Shown: positions 1-8,622, counted from the stretch's first letter. The stretch is DNA of 64,000 bases from Brevibacillus panacihumi (GCF_003710985.1 NZ_RHHT01000003.1:124001-188000); one strand, 5' to 3'. Numbers and translations: made by a program. Notes: generated from the sequence alone by a model not told the origin.

Positions 1-770
1 GAGAGCGGGGAAGACGAGGGGCTGCCTGGATCCGGTGTCGCAACGGGCCGGGTAGGACGTGAAGACAGCTCCGAGAATGCGCCATGCAATCCCAAAGCTC
101 CATAACGTGTGCGAAATTCCTCGATGGTGCCGGACTCGACAATCTGTCCGTTCATCAGGAAGATGGCCCGATCTGCGGCTGCATCGGCTACCTGCAGCTG
201 GTGCGTGGTAAAAATGACGGACTGCCCGGCAGCCTTCAAGCCTTTGACCAGATCGACGAAGGCGTCCATCCAGTACGGGTCGAGTCCATTGGTCGGTTCG
301 TCCAGGACGACGAGGGACGGATGGGCGATGATGGCTTGGGCGAACAACAGGCGTTGCTGCATTCCTTTGGAAAACTGCGTCACTCTTTTGTCTCTCGCAT
401 CATACAATCCGACCGCATGCAAGGCATCGTCCACCTTTGCTTTCGGCACACCCCGCAAGGACGCATAGAAGGAAAGAGTCTCACGCGCCGTCAATCCGGC
501 GGCAAACTGGAAGTGGTCCGGCATGTAGCCGATTTGCTCCAGGTATTCGACGCGCTGTTCCTTCCAATTTAGCCCATTCAGCTCGATGCTGCCTGCACTC
601 GGCTGCAAAATCCCCACGATCATCCGCAGAATTGTGCTTTTTCCCGCTCCGTTTCCTCCACACAGAGCCACCACTTCCCCAGGTTCGATGGACAGGTCGA
701 AGGGATGGACGATCTGTTTCTTGTCGATCTTTTTTTCTGCTCGCGTCATGCGCAATCCCATCTTACTCAT
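1..770 (-). CDS. nosF: NosF-like ABC transporter ATPase (C-terminal end cut by window edge)
   Basis: ATP-binding subunit of the NosDFY copper-maturation ABC system, expected to sit on the cytoplasmic face bound to NosY. Reading leftward from ATG at 770, Walker A (GGNGAGKS) is at residues 38-45, the signature FSKGMQQ at 133-139, Walker B with LDEP at 153-159 and the H-loop histidine at 190. About 256 codons are visible and no stop is reached before position 1. The start overlaps the stop of the upstream permease gene by 8 nt, so the two are translationally coupled. The assignment to NosF rests on the neighbours NosD, NosL and NosY; the ATPase alone would only be called a drug/copper-type ABC ATPase. 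Confidence 0.85.
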   Translation of the reverse strand, partial: MSKMGLRMTRAEKKIDKKQIVHPFDLSIEPGEVVALCGGNGAGKSTILRMIVGILQPSAGSIELNGLNWKEQRVEYLEQIGYMPDHFQFAAGLTARETLSFYASLRGVPKAKVDDALHAVGLYDARDKRVTQFSKGMQQRLLFAQAIIAHPSLVVLDEPTNGLDPYWMDAFVDLVKGLKAAGQSVIFTTHQLQVADAAADRAIFLMNGQIVESGTIEEFRTRYGALGLHGAFSELSSRPTRPVATPDPGSPSSSPL

Positions 771-1581
771 GCCTTCTCCCCCTTTCCCACACAAAGGCAG
801 CCAGCAAGAGCATCAGGCTGATCCAGATAAAGCACAAGGTGATGAAACCAACGACACCGAATGGGGAGTCAAACCAATTGACCCACTTGTAGTATTCCGG
901 GCCGAAAATCGAGCCCCCGCCAAGCGAAATCACGGAGAAGAGACGCACCAGCTCGGCGGGATTCAGAATCGTGGCGACCTGGAGGACGGGCTTGATCCAC
1001 GTGTAGGGGACGAAGCTGAGTGCCGAGATCAGCAGCGTGGGCCATGCGAGAATCAGGAAAAACCAGACACTGACGCCCCAGGTGAGAGCTTGCCAGCGAT
1101 TTTTGCTCAACGCTCCGATCAGCATGGCGATCCCGAGAAACATCAGGATGAGGCAGATGGAAAAGCTCAAGAGAAAAAGGAGCGTAGAAAAGGAAAACCC
1201 TGCTCCGAGCAAAGCGCCGATGACGCCGGAGAGCCCGTACCCAAAACAGACGATAGCGATCAGCACCAGGGCTTGACCGAAGTACTTCCCAAGTAAAAAG
1301 GATGACGTCGTCAACGCGTAGGTGGAAAGCAATTGCCAGCTGCCTTCCTCCTTTTCTGCTGTCAGGGAAAAGGAAGAGAGCAGGATCGTCATCAGCGGCA
1401 GGAGGTAGAGGACCAAAGTCAGCATGGTTCCAGTCGTGTAGGTATACCCTTCCAGATACGAGCGGGATTGGATCACCATCAAGGCGAGAGTAAAGAGGGT
1501 AAACAGGGCCAAAAAAGAGTAGGACCAGGGATTGCGAAAGCCCATTTTCAACTCCCGTCTGGCGATGTGATACATGTGCAC
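763..1581 (-). CDS. nosY: NosY-like ABC transporter permease
   Basis: Integral membrane partner of NosF in the NosDFY complex that supports copper-site assembly of nitrous oxide reductase. The roughly 270-residue product opens with an amphipathic MYHIARRELK segment followed by about six hydrophobic spans, the usual NosY/ABC-2 topology. I place the start at GTG 1581 because AAGGAAGTG lies 7 nt upstream; ATG 1575 is the alternative. Longer upstream reading would run into the nosL stop region. It lies 19 nt after nosL and overlaps nosF by 8 nt, consistent with one mRNA. ABC-2 permeases are sequence-poor, so the specific name depends on context. Confidence 0.8.
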   Translation of the reverse strand: MHMYHIARRELKMGFRNPWSYSFLALFTLFTLALMVIQSRSYLEGYTYTTGTMLTLVLYLLPLMTILLSSFSLTAEKEEGSWQLLSTYALTTSSFLLGKYFGQALVLIAIVCFGYGLSGVIGALLGAGFSFSTLLFLLSFSICLILMFLGIAMLIGALSKNRWQALTWGVSVWFFLILAWPTLLISALSFVPYTWIKPVLQVATILNPAELVRLFSVISLGGGSIFGPEYYKWVNWFDSPFGVVGFITLCFIWISLMLLLAAFVWERGRRHE

Positions 1582-1600
1582 GTTTGCCCACTTCCTTAAG

Positions 1601-2161
1601 TTAGTGTTTTGTATGCTGGCTGTCCGTGCCGCCGTGCGTGGAAGAACTAGATCCGCCATCGTGACTGCCTTGGCTGTCGTGGCCGGCTTGATCGTGGCTC
1701 ATGCTGCGCTCCCAACTGTGCTTGGCCAGATCGTCATATTTCATCAGGGTGCCTGTTCCTCGATCCTGGATAAACTTCTCAGCGGCAGGGGCTTCCTTGA
1801 AGGAGTAGATCCCGTAGCCCATAGGCGTCGTCAGAGTGGAATCATAGACGAAGGCTCCTTGCTCAGCATTGAACCATTCTTCTGTATTGTAGTCGCGCAC
1901 AAATTGGACGTTGATGTTCTCGACACCGTTTTGGGTGACCCATTCGTTCATGCAGCCGATATCGTCGAATTTGAGCGTGCGTCCATCTTTTAACAAAATT
2001 TGTGTCGCATTGTAGTCATCCGGAACATGCATGTGGCAGACTTCGCATTTGTCTACGCCCTCCTGGATGGCGACGGCTTGCGGTTCTTCTTTTCCGCAGC
2101 CGACCAACAAGAGTCCCATGCCAACTACAACAGAGAGAATGGCCATTTTCAACGTTTTCAT
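1601..2161 (-). CDS. nosL: NosL copper-binding lipoprotein
   Basis: Lipid-anchored copper chaperone of the nitrous oxide reductase maturation pathway. The 186-residue product has a lipoprotein signal peptide with lipobox LVGC (Cys22) and the NosL metal motif KCEVCHM (Cys39, Cys42, Met44), followed by the typical LKDGRTLKFDDIGCM segment. The last 35 or so residues are unusually rich in His, Ser, Gly and Asp, a plausible extra metal-binding tail. Its ATG overlaps the nosD stop as ATGA, and AGGAGTG precedes it. Function is established for the family; the role of the tail is inference. Confidence 0.92.
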   Translation of the reverse strand: MKTLKMAILSVVVGMGLLLVGCGKEEPQAVAIQEGVDKCEVCHMHVPDDYNATQILLKDGRTLKFDDIGCMNEWVTQNGVENINVQFVRDYNTEEWFNAEQGAFVYDSTLTTPMGYGIYSFKEAPAAEKFIQDRGTGTLMKYDDLAKHSWERSMSHDQAGHDSQGSHDGGSSSSTHGGTDSQHTKH

Positions 2162-3573
2162 TTTCGATTCACTCCTACATAGATAAAAGTTAAGCTGATG
2201 AGCAGAAGCAGGGCTCCGAGAAGACCGGTTTGTGTCCGCGAAGATTCGAGTGGATCACCCTGATCAACAGTGGAAATCGGCGTCATCAAGGGGCTTGCAT
2301 CCCGGACCTGGACGCTTCCCGTAGCAAACAGACTTTCCAAAAAAACAAAACCCGGCGATTGAAAAAATAGCTGGTAGGGAGGGACAGCGTCTGTCAAGGC
2401 GAGAAAGAACGGGTTCATTTCATAGGAAAGATCGCTTCTCTCGTCACCGTCGACATCAAGCCCCTGCAAATTGTCCCAGTAGTTGCCGTCAAAGGAATCT
2501 GCATCGCTGTCTTGCGCTTGGGCTTGAATCACGTTGGAGACAAATTGGTTAAAGATAAGCTGGTTGTCTGCCGAGTCCTTGACCTGCATGCCGATGAAGT
2601 TGAGCAATAATTCATTGTTGGTGATTTCATTGCCGCTGGAATTCTCTACATACAGTCCGACCCGATTCCCTTCGATGCGATTGCCTTCGAGCAGCGAGTC
2701 GCTTACCGAATAGAGCAGGATGCCTTGCGAGTTGGGATTGTCTTTTTGCTTGAGAAAGCGATTGTTGCGTACCGTAGCACTGGCGGTATCCATCAGCATC
2801 GCACCTGTGACATTGCCATTTCCTGTATTTTCCAAAACCTGGGTTTTGGAGGTGCCCATGAGATGGATGCCGTAGCGGGATTTTTCTACCTGATTTTGTT
2901 CGAGCAGGTTCTCGTGGCTGTTCTCCAGATACAAGCCGTCAAACGCGTTGATGATCTGGTTGCCTACGAGGCGATTTTGATGCGATTGGCGCAGGTCGAT
3001 GCCATTCCCTTTTTTCGCTTGGACTTTCGAATCTTGCTGTGTTTGGGTGAGCAGCATATGGGCGCTGTGGTCGTGCCCGATGTCAGCCGCGGATTCATTG
3101 GGATCGAGGACATGCCCTGTCACGCGAATCTGGCGCAGTTCATTGAAGCTTGCGTCGCGAAGCTGAATGCCTGTCCCCATCGTATCGATCTCCACCTGCT
3201 CCACCAGGTTCTGGTTGCCGCGAATGACCAAGGTGGCAAGAGTCTGATTGATCCGCTTGTCCTGCAGCTTCAGCCCGCGCAAGGTCACCTGGTTGCTGTC
3301 GATGGTCAGGACGGGATCATCTGTTGCTGTAAGAAGGATGACTTCGCCTGATGCTTGCAGTGTGAGGGGCTTCGTCACGTGAAAGGGGCCTTCGTATTCT
3401 CCCGCTGGTATGGTGATGACATCTCCCGGGGCTGCCTGGTCAATCTTTGCCTGCAATGATTCCGTTGCAGCCAGCAATGACTTTGTCGGCAAGAACGTCC
3501 ACTGGCAAAGCAAGACAAGGCCCACCAAAAGCATCGCACGCGGAATGCATGGGCTTCTCCATCGTCTTTTCAG
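2158..3573 (-). CDS. nosD: NosD-type periplasmic/extracytoplasmic copper-processing beta-helix protein
   Basis: Secreted right-handed parallel beta-helix (PbH1 repeats) that works with NosF and NosY in Cu-site assembly of nitrous oxide reductase. After the signal peptide, repeats with N-x-L-x-x-N patterns run from about residue 50 to 360, and a C-terminal hydrophobic span (GALLLLISLTFIYVGVNRK) anchors the protein. The first ATG (3534) has no ribosome binding site and gives a signal peptide without positive charges. CTG at 3573 in the same frame has GGAAGGGGGG just upstream and adds KRRWRSPCIPRA, a proper basic n-region, so I prefer it. First gene of the nosDLYF run. Confidence 0.85.
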   Translation of the reverse strand: MKRRWRSPCIPRAMLLVGLVLLCQWTFLPTKSLLAATESLQAKIDQAAPGDVITIPAGEYEGPFHVTKPLTLQASGEVILLTATDDPVLTIDSNQVTLRGLKLQDKRINQTLATLVIRGNQNLVEQVEIDTMGTGIQLRDASFNELRQIRVTGHVLDPNESAADIGHDHSAHMLLTQTQQDSKVQAKKGNGIDLRQSHQNRLVGNQIINAFDGLYLENSHENLLEQNQVEKSRYGIHLMGTSKTQVLENTGNGNVTGAMLMDTASATVRNNRFLKQKDNPNSQGILLYSVSDSLLEGNRIEGNRVGLYVENSSGNEITNNELLLNFIGMQVKDSADNQLIFNQFVSNVIQAQAQDSDADSFDGNYWDNLQGLDVDGDERSDLSYEMNPFFLALTDAVPPYQLFFQSPGFVFLESLFATGSVQVRDASPLMTPISTVDQGDPLESSRTQTGLLGALLLLISLTFIYVGVNRK

Positions 3574-3716
3574 GGTTCTCCCCCCTTCCGTTACGCGATG
3601 AGAATCAATGTGATACGATAATCATAACAGTGATGGCTTTTTTTAAAATGACTCATCCGGGCTATGAAAAGTGGCAAAAAACGGAACTTCGTGTTGGCAG
3701 AGGAGGTGTGAATACC

Positions 3717-4019
3717 GTGATGGATAAAGCCTTGAGGACGATGCTCGACAATTGGGAGAAGATGAAGCGCAGCGAAGAAGATGAGGCCGAGGAGGATGCC
3801 AACCAGTTCGAGGCTTCCTTCTATGCATTGATGCAAGAGGTGCGCAACTGGGTTGATGGATTGGAGCAGCCGCCGAAGACGCTGGAGGAAGCCATGCAGT
3901 TGGAAAAGATCGAGGAGCTGGTCGAGCAGCTGCCGGTTGAGATCATGCTGAATTTTGAGACGGAGCTGGAGTTGATCGTAGACGGCGAGGTGCGGGAAGA
4001 GGATGAGAGGTATGATTGA
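3717..4019 (+). CDS. Small acidic protein of unknown function
   Basis: I do not recognise this 100-residue protein. It is strongly acidic and helix-prone (many Glu, Leu, Val, few Gly/Pro), has no signal peptide or membrane segment, and is probably a small cytoplasmic helical protein. The start is GTG 3717 (or ATG 3720 immediately after), preceded by AGGAGGTG at 3701-3708, which is a strong site. The frame is open further upstream but without ribosome binding sites. It diverges from nosD and is followed by an intrinsic terminator at 4072-4125, so it is a single-gene unit. No link to denitrification can be inferred from sequence. Confidence 0.7.
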   Translation: MMDKALRTMLDNWEKMKRSEEDEAEEDANQFEASFYALMQEVRNWVDGLEQPPKTLEEAMQLEKIEELVEQLPVEIMLNFETELELIVDGEVREEDERYD

Positions 4020-4071
4020 TCCTATATAGCCTTCTCGTTTCTATACGTGCAAGATTAACCATTAGGTACAA

Positions 4072-4125
4072 GAAAGAAGCTGGTGATAAATGATTCGTTC
4101 ATCGCCAGCTTCTTTCCTATTTTTA
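4072..4125 (+). terminator. Intrinsic terminator after the small acidic gene
   Basis: A 16-bp stem pairs 4072-4087 (GAAAGAAGCTGGTGAT) with 4101-4116 (one G-U pair), with a 13-nt loop, followed by CTATTTTT. It ends transcription of the plus-strand gene; the convergent lhgO also ends here. Confidence 0.85.
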
Positions 4126-4134
4126 GGGACTATC

Positions 4135-5331
4135 CTACAACTTGGCTGGCTCCGGTATGCGCTCGCCAATGCTCCGTCCGATCGCGATCGATGCCGTAGC
4201 AGCCGGGGAAGGAGCATTCAGAATATGAGTGGATCGTTTGTCATTGACGATGAAGAAATCATCCACCATTTTTCCATCCCGGGTAAGAGCTTGCGCCCGC
4301 ACGCCATTTTCCGATACGACCAGATCGTCTGCGGTGATTTCCGGGATCAAGCGCTGGAGACTTTGCACAAACACTTTCTTGCTTAACGAACGAACGATTT
4401 CCTTCAACCCCTCTCCGAGGTTTTGGGAAGCGACCTTCCACAAGCCTGGATAGGTGACCGCCTCGGCGAAGTCTTTCAGATGGAAATCAGTCTTGCGATA
4501 GCCTTCCCGCTTGAAGCTCAATACCGCATTGGGACCAGCGTGAACATGTCCATCCATCATGCGCGTGAAGTGAACGCCGAGAAATGGAAAGTTGGGATTG
4601 GGTACAGGGTAAATCAAATGCTTCACCAGATGGTGCTTCTCAGGCTTTAATTCGTAATACTCTCCGCGGAAAGGAACGATTTTCATATTCGTTTTCAGTC
4701 CCTGGAGGGAAGCGATACGGTCGGAGTGCAAACCTGCGCAGTTGATCAAGTATTTGGTGCGGATCGTGTTGTTGTTGCACACGATTTCGAGGCCGGCACT
4801 TCCTTCCATAATCTTTTCAACCTTCGTGCGCAAGAGAATCGTGCCGCCCTTCTCCTGGATGATTTTGGCCATCGCTTCTGCGACACGCTTGTATTGCACG
4901 ATTCCCGCATCCATCACCTGGATCGCTTGAAGGCCATACGCATGCGGTTCGATTTCTGCGAGCTGGCTTGAATCGATCAAGGAAATATTCAGTTGATGCT
5001 CCAGGCCGCGCTTATACAAATTTTCCAGCAGGGGCAATTCCTGCTTTTCAGTAGCGACAATGACTTTTCCGCACATTTCGTACGGGATCTCATTCTCGTT
5101 GCAAAAGGCGCGCAGTAAGTCGCCGCCTTCTTTTGACAGCTTTGCCTTCAGACTTCCCGGCTTATAGTAGATACCGGAATGAATCACCCCGCTATTATGA
5201 CCTGTTTGGTGAAATGCGAGGGTGTTTTCTTTTTCGATGACGGCGATTTTTGCTTGCGGATATTTTTGAATGAGGGCATAACCGGTAGAAAGACCCACAA
5301 TGCCACCACCAATAATGACATAGTCGTACAT
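4135..5331 (-). CDS. lhgO: L-2-hydroxyglutarate oxidase / FAD-dependent 2-hydroxyacid oxidase (LhgO family)
   Basis: FAD enzyme of the DAO fold that in characterised relatives oxidises L-2-hydroxyglutarate to 2-oxoglutarate, passing electrons to quinone or oxygen. The 398-residue product starts with the dinucleotide motif GGGIVG (residues 8-13) and keeps the family signature HQTGHNSGVIHSG near residue 40, plus SENGVRAQAL near the C terminus. It diverges from the hydrolase-importer row and its promoter contains two copies of the TTGTAnTACAA operator, so it belongs to the same GntR-controlled locus. The true substrate may be another short L-2-hydroxyacid, since the neighbouring enzymes are not those of glutarate metabolism. 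Confidence 0.88.
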   Translation of the reverse strand: MYDYVIIGGGIVGLSTGYALIQKYPQAKIAVIEKENTLAFHQTGHNSGVIHSGIYYKPGSLKAKLSKEGGDLLRAFCNENEIPYEMCGKVIVATEKQELPLLENLYKRGLEHQLNISLIDSSQLAEIEPHAYGLQAIQVMDAGIVQYKRVAEAMAKIIQEKGGTILLRTKVEKIMEGSAGLEIVCNNNTIRTKYLINCAGLHSDRIASLQGLKTNMKIVPFRGEYYELKPEKHHLVKHLIYPVPNPNFPFLGVHFTRMMDGHVHAGPNAVLSFKREGYRKTDFHLKDFAEAVTYPGLWKVASQNLGEGLKEIVRSLSKKVFVQSLQRLIPEITADDLVVSENGVRAQALTRDGKMVDDFFIVNDKRSTHILNAPSPAATASIAIGRSIGERIPEPAKL

Positions 5332-5359
5332 AGGATCACCTTTCTAATTTGGACATAAC

Positions 5360-5397
5360 TTGTATTACAATTATAATTCACATGTAATACAAATCAA
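5360..5397 (-). promoter_or_regulatory. lhgO promoter with two GntR-type operators
   Basis: On the minus strand TTGATT (5397-5392) and TATAAT (5375-5370) are 16 bp apart. Operator TTGTATTACAA lies at 5360-5370, touching the -10 box, and a second copy with one mismatch (5382-5392) fills the spacer. The same 11-bp palindrome occurs at the regulator's own promoter, which points to repression of lhgO by the GntR protein encoded at 8718. Confidence 0.7.
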
Positions 5398-5524
5398 TCA
5401 AAATTATTGAATAATTTCTTGTTTAAAAATATAGACAAATGAAAATTAATACGATATTGTTGATATCACCTAAAAAAAACATACGATTTTGTTCGAAGGA
5501 AAGAGAGTGATGAGGAAAAAACGT

Positions 5525-5578
5525 TTTACTTGTAGTACAACTTGTTTATACAAGTTGATAAGGTTGTAAGATAACCTT
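5525..5578 (+). promoter_or_regulatory. Probable promoter/operator and leader hairpin of the hydrolase-importer row
   Basis: TTTACT (5525-5530) and TATACA (5547-5552) could form a weak sigma-A promoter with 16-bp spacing. TTGTAGTACAA at 5530-5540 matches the regulon palindrome and occupies the spacer. It is followed by a second dyad (CTTGT/ACAAG, 5541-5554) and a small hairpin AAGGTT/AACCTT (5560-5578). Promoter boxes are weak; the operator match is the stronger part. Confidence 0.5.
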
Positions 5579-5620
5579 GTGGATTTTTCTCGTTTTTTCA
5601 AACAAAAGGTGGGTTTGAGC

Positions 5621-6343
5621 ATGGAGATTACCCTCTTGTTTCAAGGCTTTCCAGGAAGAGCGAGCCGTGGTTTTCTTGGTTGGAGCAGCTGCGTACTGAT
5701 TCGCCAGGTGGGCAAACCACCCATTCTATTTGATACGGTAGGCTTTAACGAGCGTTATACCCTCTTATCGAGGCTGGAAGAATGCGGGGTAAAGCCAGAG
5801 GAGATTGGCACGGTGCTGATCAGCCATTTTCATTTTGATCATGCGGTCAATTATCCATTGTTTCCGAACGCTACTTTTTACCTGCATGAAGCAGAAGTGG
5901 CTCATATCGAAGAGAATGGCGATGTGGATCTCGCAGTTCCAGCACAGATGTATCCGGCACTGAGAGATTCCGGGAGACTGGAAATCTTGTCTGGAGTGTC
6001 AGGCGTTGTCGAAGGGCTGCCATGGCGACTTACGCCCGGTCATACACCTGGTCTGTACTCACTCCTTCTCGATTATCAGGGGAAGAAGTGGGCGCTTGCT
6101 TCTGATGCGGTGAAAAACATTTCGGAATTGACTAGCGGCGATGTGGCGGATACGTGGGACGATGAAAAGAGCAGGGAGAGCATTCGCTTCATCAAGCAAT
6201 GGGCGGATATTGTCGTTCCCGGGCATGATAGGGTGTTGGAAATCAAAAGAACGGACGAAGAAACGAAGATCATTCCAACCCAGGACAGTGAGATAGAGAT
6301 AAGCATTCCGTGGGTGGAAGAGAAATTCCGGCTAAAAGTGTAA
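5621..6343 (+). CDS. Metallo-beta-lactamase-fold hydrolase (lactonase-like)
   Basis: Probable zinc hydrolase of about 240 residues in the MBL superfamily, closest in layout to lactonases and glyoxalase-II-like enzymes. Visible metal residues are the HFHFDH motif at 69-74, His141 in TPGHTPG, Asp162 in SDAVK and His202 in VPGHD. The start ATG 5621 follows AAAGGTGGG at good spacing; the frame is open upstream but has no site. First gene of the plus-strand row, 23 nt before the DUF6282 gene. In a locus with 2-hydroxyacid oxidases, opening of a lactone or thioester to a hydroxyacid would fit, but the substrate is unknown. Confidence 0.75.
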   Translation: MEITLLFQGFPGRASRGFLGWSSCVLIRQVGKPPILFDTVGFNERYTLLSRLEECGVKPEEIGTVLISHFHFDHAVNYPLFPNATFYLHEAEVAHIEENGDVDLAVPAQMYPALRDSGRLEILSGVSGVVEGLPWRLTPGHTPGLYSLLLDYQGKKWALASDAVKNISELTSGDVADTWDDEKSRESIRFIKQWADIVVPGHDRVLEIKRTDEETKIIPTQDSEIEISIPWVEEKFRLKV

Positions 6344-6366
6344 AAGAGAAAGATGGTGAGATGTTC

Positions 6367-7236
6367 ATGAAAGGTTTACAAGGAGCAATCGACATTCACG
6401 TTCACTCCAGTCCAAGTATCTTTCCACGATCTGTCAATGATTTTGAATTGGCGAAACAGGCAAAAGAAGCGGGGATGCGGGCCATTGTCCTAAAGGCACA
6501 TGAGGAGTCTACGGTTTCACGCGCGCAGCTTGTCAGCAAAGTGGTGGAAGGAATCGAGGTATACGGTTCGCTTGTTCTGAATGAATACGTGGGCGGACTG
6601 AATCCATATGCCGTGGATATGGCGATTCAACAAGGGGCGAAATTGATCTGGATGCCGACGGGATCAGCCAAGCATCATCTGGATCATTACGGAGGAAAAA
6701 GCGACTACAAAGAGCAGAAATCCACCATCCGTCTGTTGCCGCAAAAAGGCATTACGATTCTCTCCGAAGACGGGAAGCTATTGCCGGTAGTCTATGACAT
6801 CATTGACTTGATCAAGGGATCAGGAGCTGTGCTGGCTACGGGACATCTATCCCCTCTGGAAACGAAAATTCTCACGCAGACAGCGATTTCGCGAGGCGTG
6901 GAGAAAGTGCTGGTCGCACATCCGGATCTCAAAATCAATAAAATGGATCTTTCCCTCCAGATTGAATTGGTCCGCATGGGAGCATATGTGGAAAAATCGA
7001 TGCTAACCCTGATGCCGCTGTGGAAATCGATCGAACCGGATGAACTGGTAGCAGGCATGCGCCAGATTGGCATTGAGAAATGCATCCTGCAAACCGATTT
7101 TGGACAGGCCAATCACCCGTCACCAACGGAAGGGTACGGTCATTTTGTCCAGATCTTGCTGGAGCAGGGAATGGATGAGAAAGAGATTGAACAAATGGCT
7201 TGTACCAACCCGGCAGAATTGCTTGGATTAACATAG
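6367..7236 (+). CDS. DUF6282-type amidohydrolase-like metal enzyme
   Basis: A 289-residue cytoplasmic protein with the N-terminal HVH pair (His11, His13) expected of amidohydrolase/PHP TIM barrels, further histidines in LKAHEES, ATGHLSP and VAHPD, and a late acidic position in QTDFGQANHP. This matches what I know as the DUF6282 family, whose chemistry I do not know. ATG 6367 is chosen because GGTGAG lies 6 nt upstream; ATG 6361 is too close. It sits between an MBL-fold hydrolase and an MFS importer, so a hydrolytic step on an imported compound is a reasonable inference, not a demonstrated role. Confidence 0.7.
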   Translation: MKGLQGAIDIHVHSSPSIFPRSVNDFELAKQAKEAGMRAIVLKAHEESTVSRAQLVSKVVEGIEVYGSLVLNEYVGGLNPYAVDMAIQQGAKLIWMPTGSAKHHLDHYGGKSDYKEQKSTIRLLPQKGITILSEDGKLLPVVYDIIDLIKGSGAVLATGHLSPLETKILTQTAISRGVEKVLVAHPDLKINKMDLSLQIELVRMGAYVEKSMLTLMPLWKSIEPDELVAGMRQIGIEKCILQTDFGQANHPSPTEGYGHFVQILLEQGMDEKEIEQMACTNPAELLGLT

Positions 7237-7262
7237 GAAAACAAGGAGAGGAGCTGTTGCAA

Positions 7263-8522
7263 ATGTCTCAACTTCAAGTATCGAACAAGCCCTGGTATAA
7301 AGAAGTGACGAAAACACAGTGGCGCGCATTGATCGCAGCCGGCTCAGGTTGGGCGCTGGATTCGATGGACGTCATGCTGTACTCGATGATTTTGGTTCAT
7401 GTGATGAGCGATCTGCAAATGGACCAAACAATGGGCGGCTTTTTGGCAACGCTTACTTTGCTTAGCTCAGCCATTGGCGGAATTCTTTTTGGTATGGTAG
7501 CGGACCGGTATGGCCGCACGAAATCATTGATGCTCAGTATTTTGATTTATTCCTTGTTTACCTTTCTATGCGGCTTCTCGCAAACGATTACACATCTGGC
7601 TATCTTCCGCTTCTTGCTGGGGATTGGTATGGGCGGAGAGTGGGTTGCGGGCGCGGCTTTGATCACCGAGACATGGGATGCGAAACACCGCGGTAAAGCG
7701 ATGGGACTGGTGCAAAGCGCGTGGGCAGTCGGCTATGCGTTGGCGGCTATTGTCGCAGGCGTGATATCCCCGATTTGGGGCTGGAGAGGTGTGTTTTTCT
7801 TCGGAATCGTACCAGCTCTCGTCGCCATCTGGATCAGAAAAGGAACGAAAGAACCCGAGATCTGGGAGAAAATGAAAGCGGACGAATCGAAACAGAAAAC
7901 GAAGAGCAAACCAAAACTTGCTGAGCTGTTTTCCGGCAAAGTTCTTCGTTGGACCATTCTTGGAGCTCTGTTGAGCGTTTGTGCCCAGTTTGGTTACTGG
8001 GGCTTGTTTACCTGGATTCCTTCTTTTTTAGGCACGCCGATTGAGCAAGGCGGAGCAGGGCTGGATATCATGAAATCCACGACCTGGATTGTCATCATGC
8101 AGACGGGAGCCTGGTTTGGATACGTGTTATTCGGCTTTATGGCGGACAAGTTTGGAAGAAGGAAAGCCTTTATCCTGTTCTTCGTCATGGCGGCTATCCT
8201 TGTGCCGATTTATGGCATGACGAGTGATGCGACTCGCCTGCTGATTCTGGGTCCATTCGTCGCCTTCTTCGGTTCCGGATACTTCAGCGGATTTGGAGCT
8301 GTTCTGGCCGAGTTGTTCCCGACAGAGATCCGCGCCACTGGACAAGGCTTCTGCTATAACTTTGGACGCGGGGTTGCGGCAACTGCGCCTACAGTCATTG
8401 GATTTATGGCCACAAGCATCGGTTTGGGAGCGGCATTTGGTTTCCTCGCGATTGCCTTTGGGCTGGCTGCCCTTCTCGTTCTCCTGTTCTTGCCGGAAAC
8501 CTTGGGCAAGCAGCTAAGCTAA
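7263..8522 (+). CDS. MFS importer, aromatic acid/organic acid:H+ symporter type
   Basis: Twelve-span major facilitator of 419 residues. The first helix carries SGWALDSMDVMLYS and loop 2-3 has GMVADRYGRTKS, the MFS A-motif; the repeat after the central loop shows GFMADKFGRRKA. This resembles the AAHS (aromatic acid:H+ symporter) and sialate/metabolite symporters, which import anionic organic acids. ATG 7263 follows AAGGAGAGGAG. The central cytoplasmic loop is rich in Lys and Glu. Position after two hydrolases and before the regulator suggests it brings in the substrate of the locus. The transported compound cannot be read from sequence. Confidence 0.85.
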   Translation: MSQLQVSNKPWYKEVTKTQWRALIAAGSGWALDSMDVMLYSMILVHVMSDLQMDQTMGGFLATLTLLSSAIGGILFGMVADRYGRTKSLMLSILIYSLFTFLCGFSQTITHLAIFRFLLGIGMGGEWVAGAALITETWDAKHRGKAMGLVQSAWAVGYALAAIVAGVISPIWGWRGVFFFGIVPALVAIWIRKGTKEPEIWEKMKADESKQKTKSKPKLAELFSGKVLRWTILGALLSVCAQFGYWGLFTWIPSFLGTPIEQGGAGLDIMKSTTWIVIMQTGAWFGYVLFGFMADKFGRRKAFILFFVMAAILVPIYGMTSDATRLLILGPFVAFFGSGYFSGFGAVLAELFPTEIRATGQGFCYNFGRGVAATAPTVIGFMATSIGLGAAFGFLAIAFGLAALLVLLFLPETLGKQLS

Positions 8523-8556
8523 GACAGGGCAGGGCAAATCCTTTCAATTGCATATT

Positions 8557-8604
8557 ATAAATAAAAGTTCATTATGGATGATCGCCATCATGAGCTTTTA
8601 TTTA
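8557..8604 (+). terminator. Hairpin terminator between importer and regulator
   Basis: A 21-bp stem pairs 8557-8577 with 8584-8604 with one G-U and one mismatch; the 3' arm itself ends in a T-rich CTTTTATTTAT. It should end the transcript of the hydrolase-importer row and leaves gntR with its own promoter. Confidence 0.75.
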
Positions 8605-8622
8605 TATCAACCCGCGTGATAT

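Noticed and set aside
3609-3626. FNR/CRP-like dyad TGTGAT-N6-ATCATA before nosD
   Set aside because: Arms resemble the consensus but the spacer is 2 bp too long for the CRP/FNR family; not enough to claim anaerobic control.
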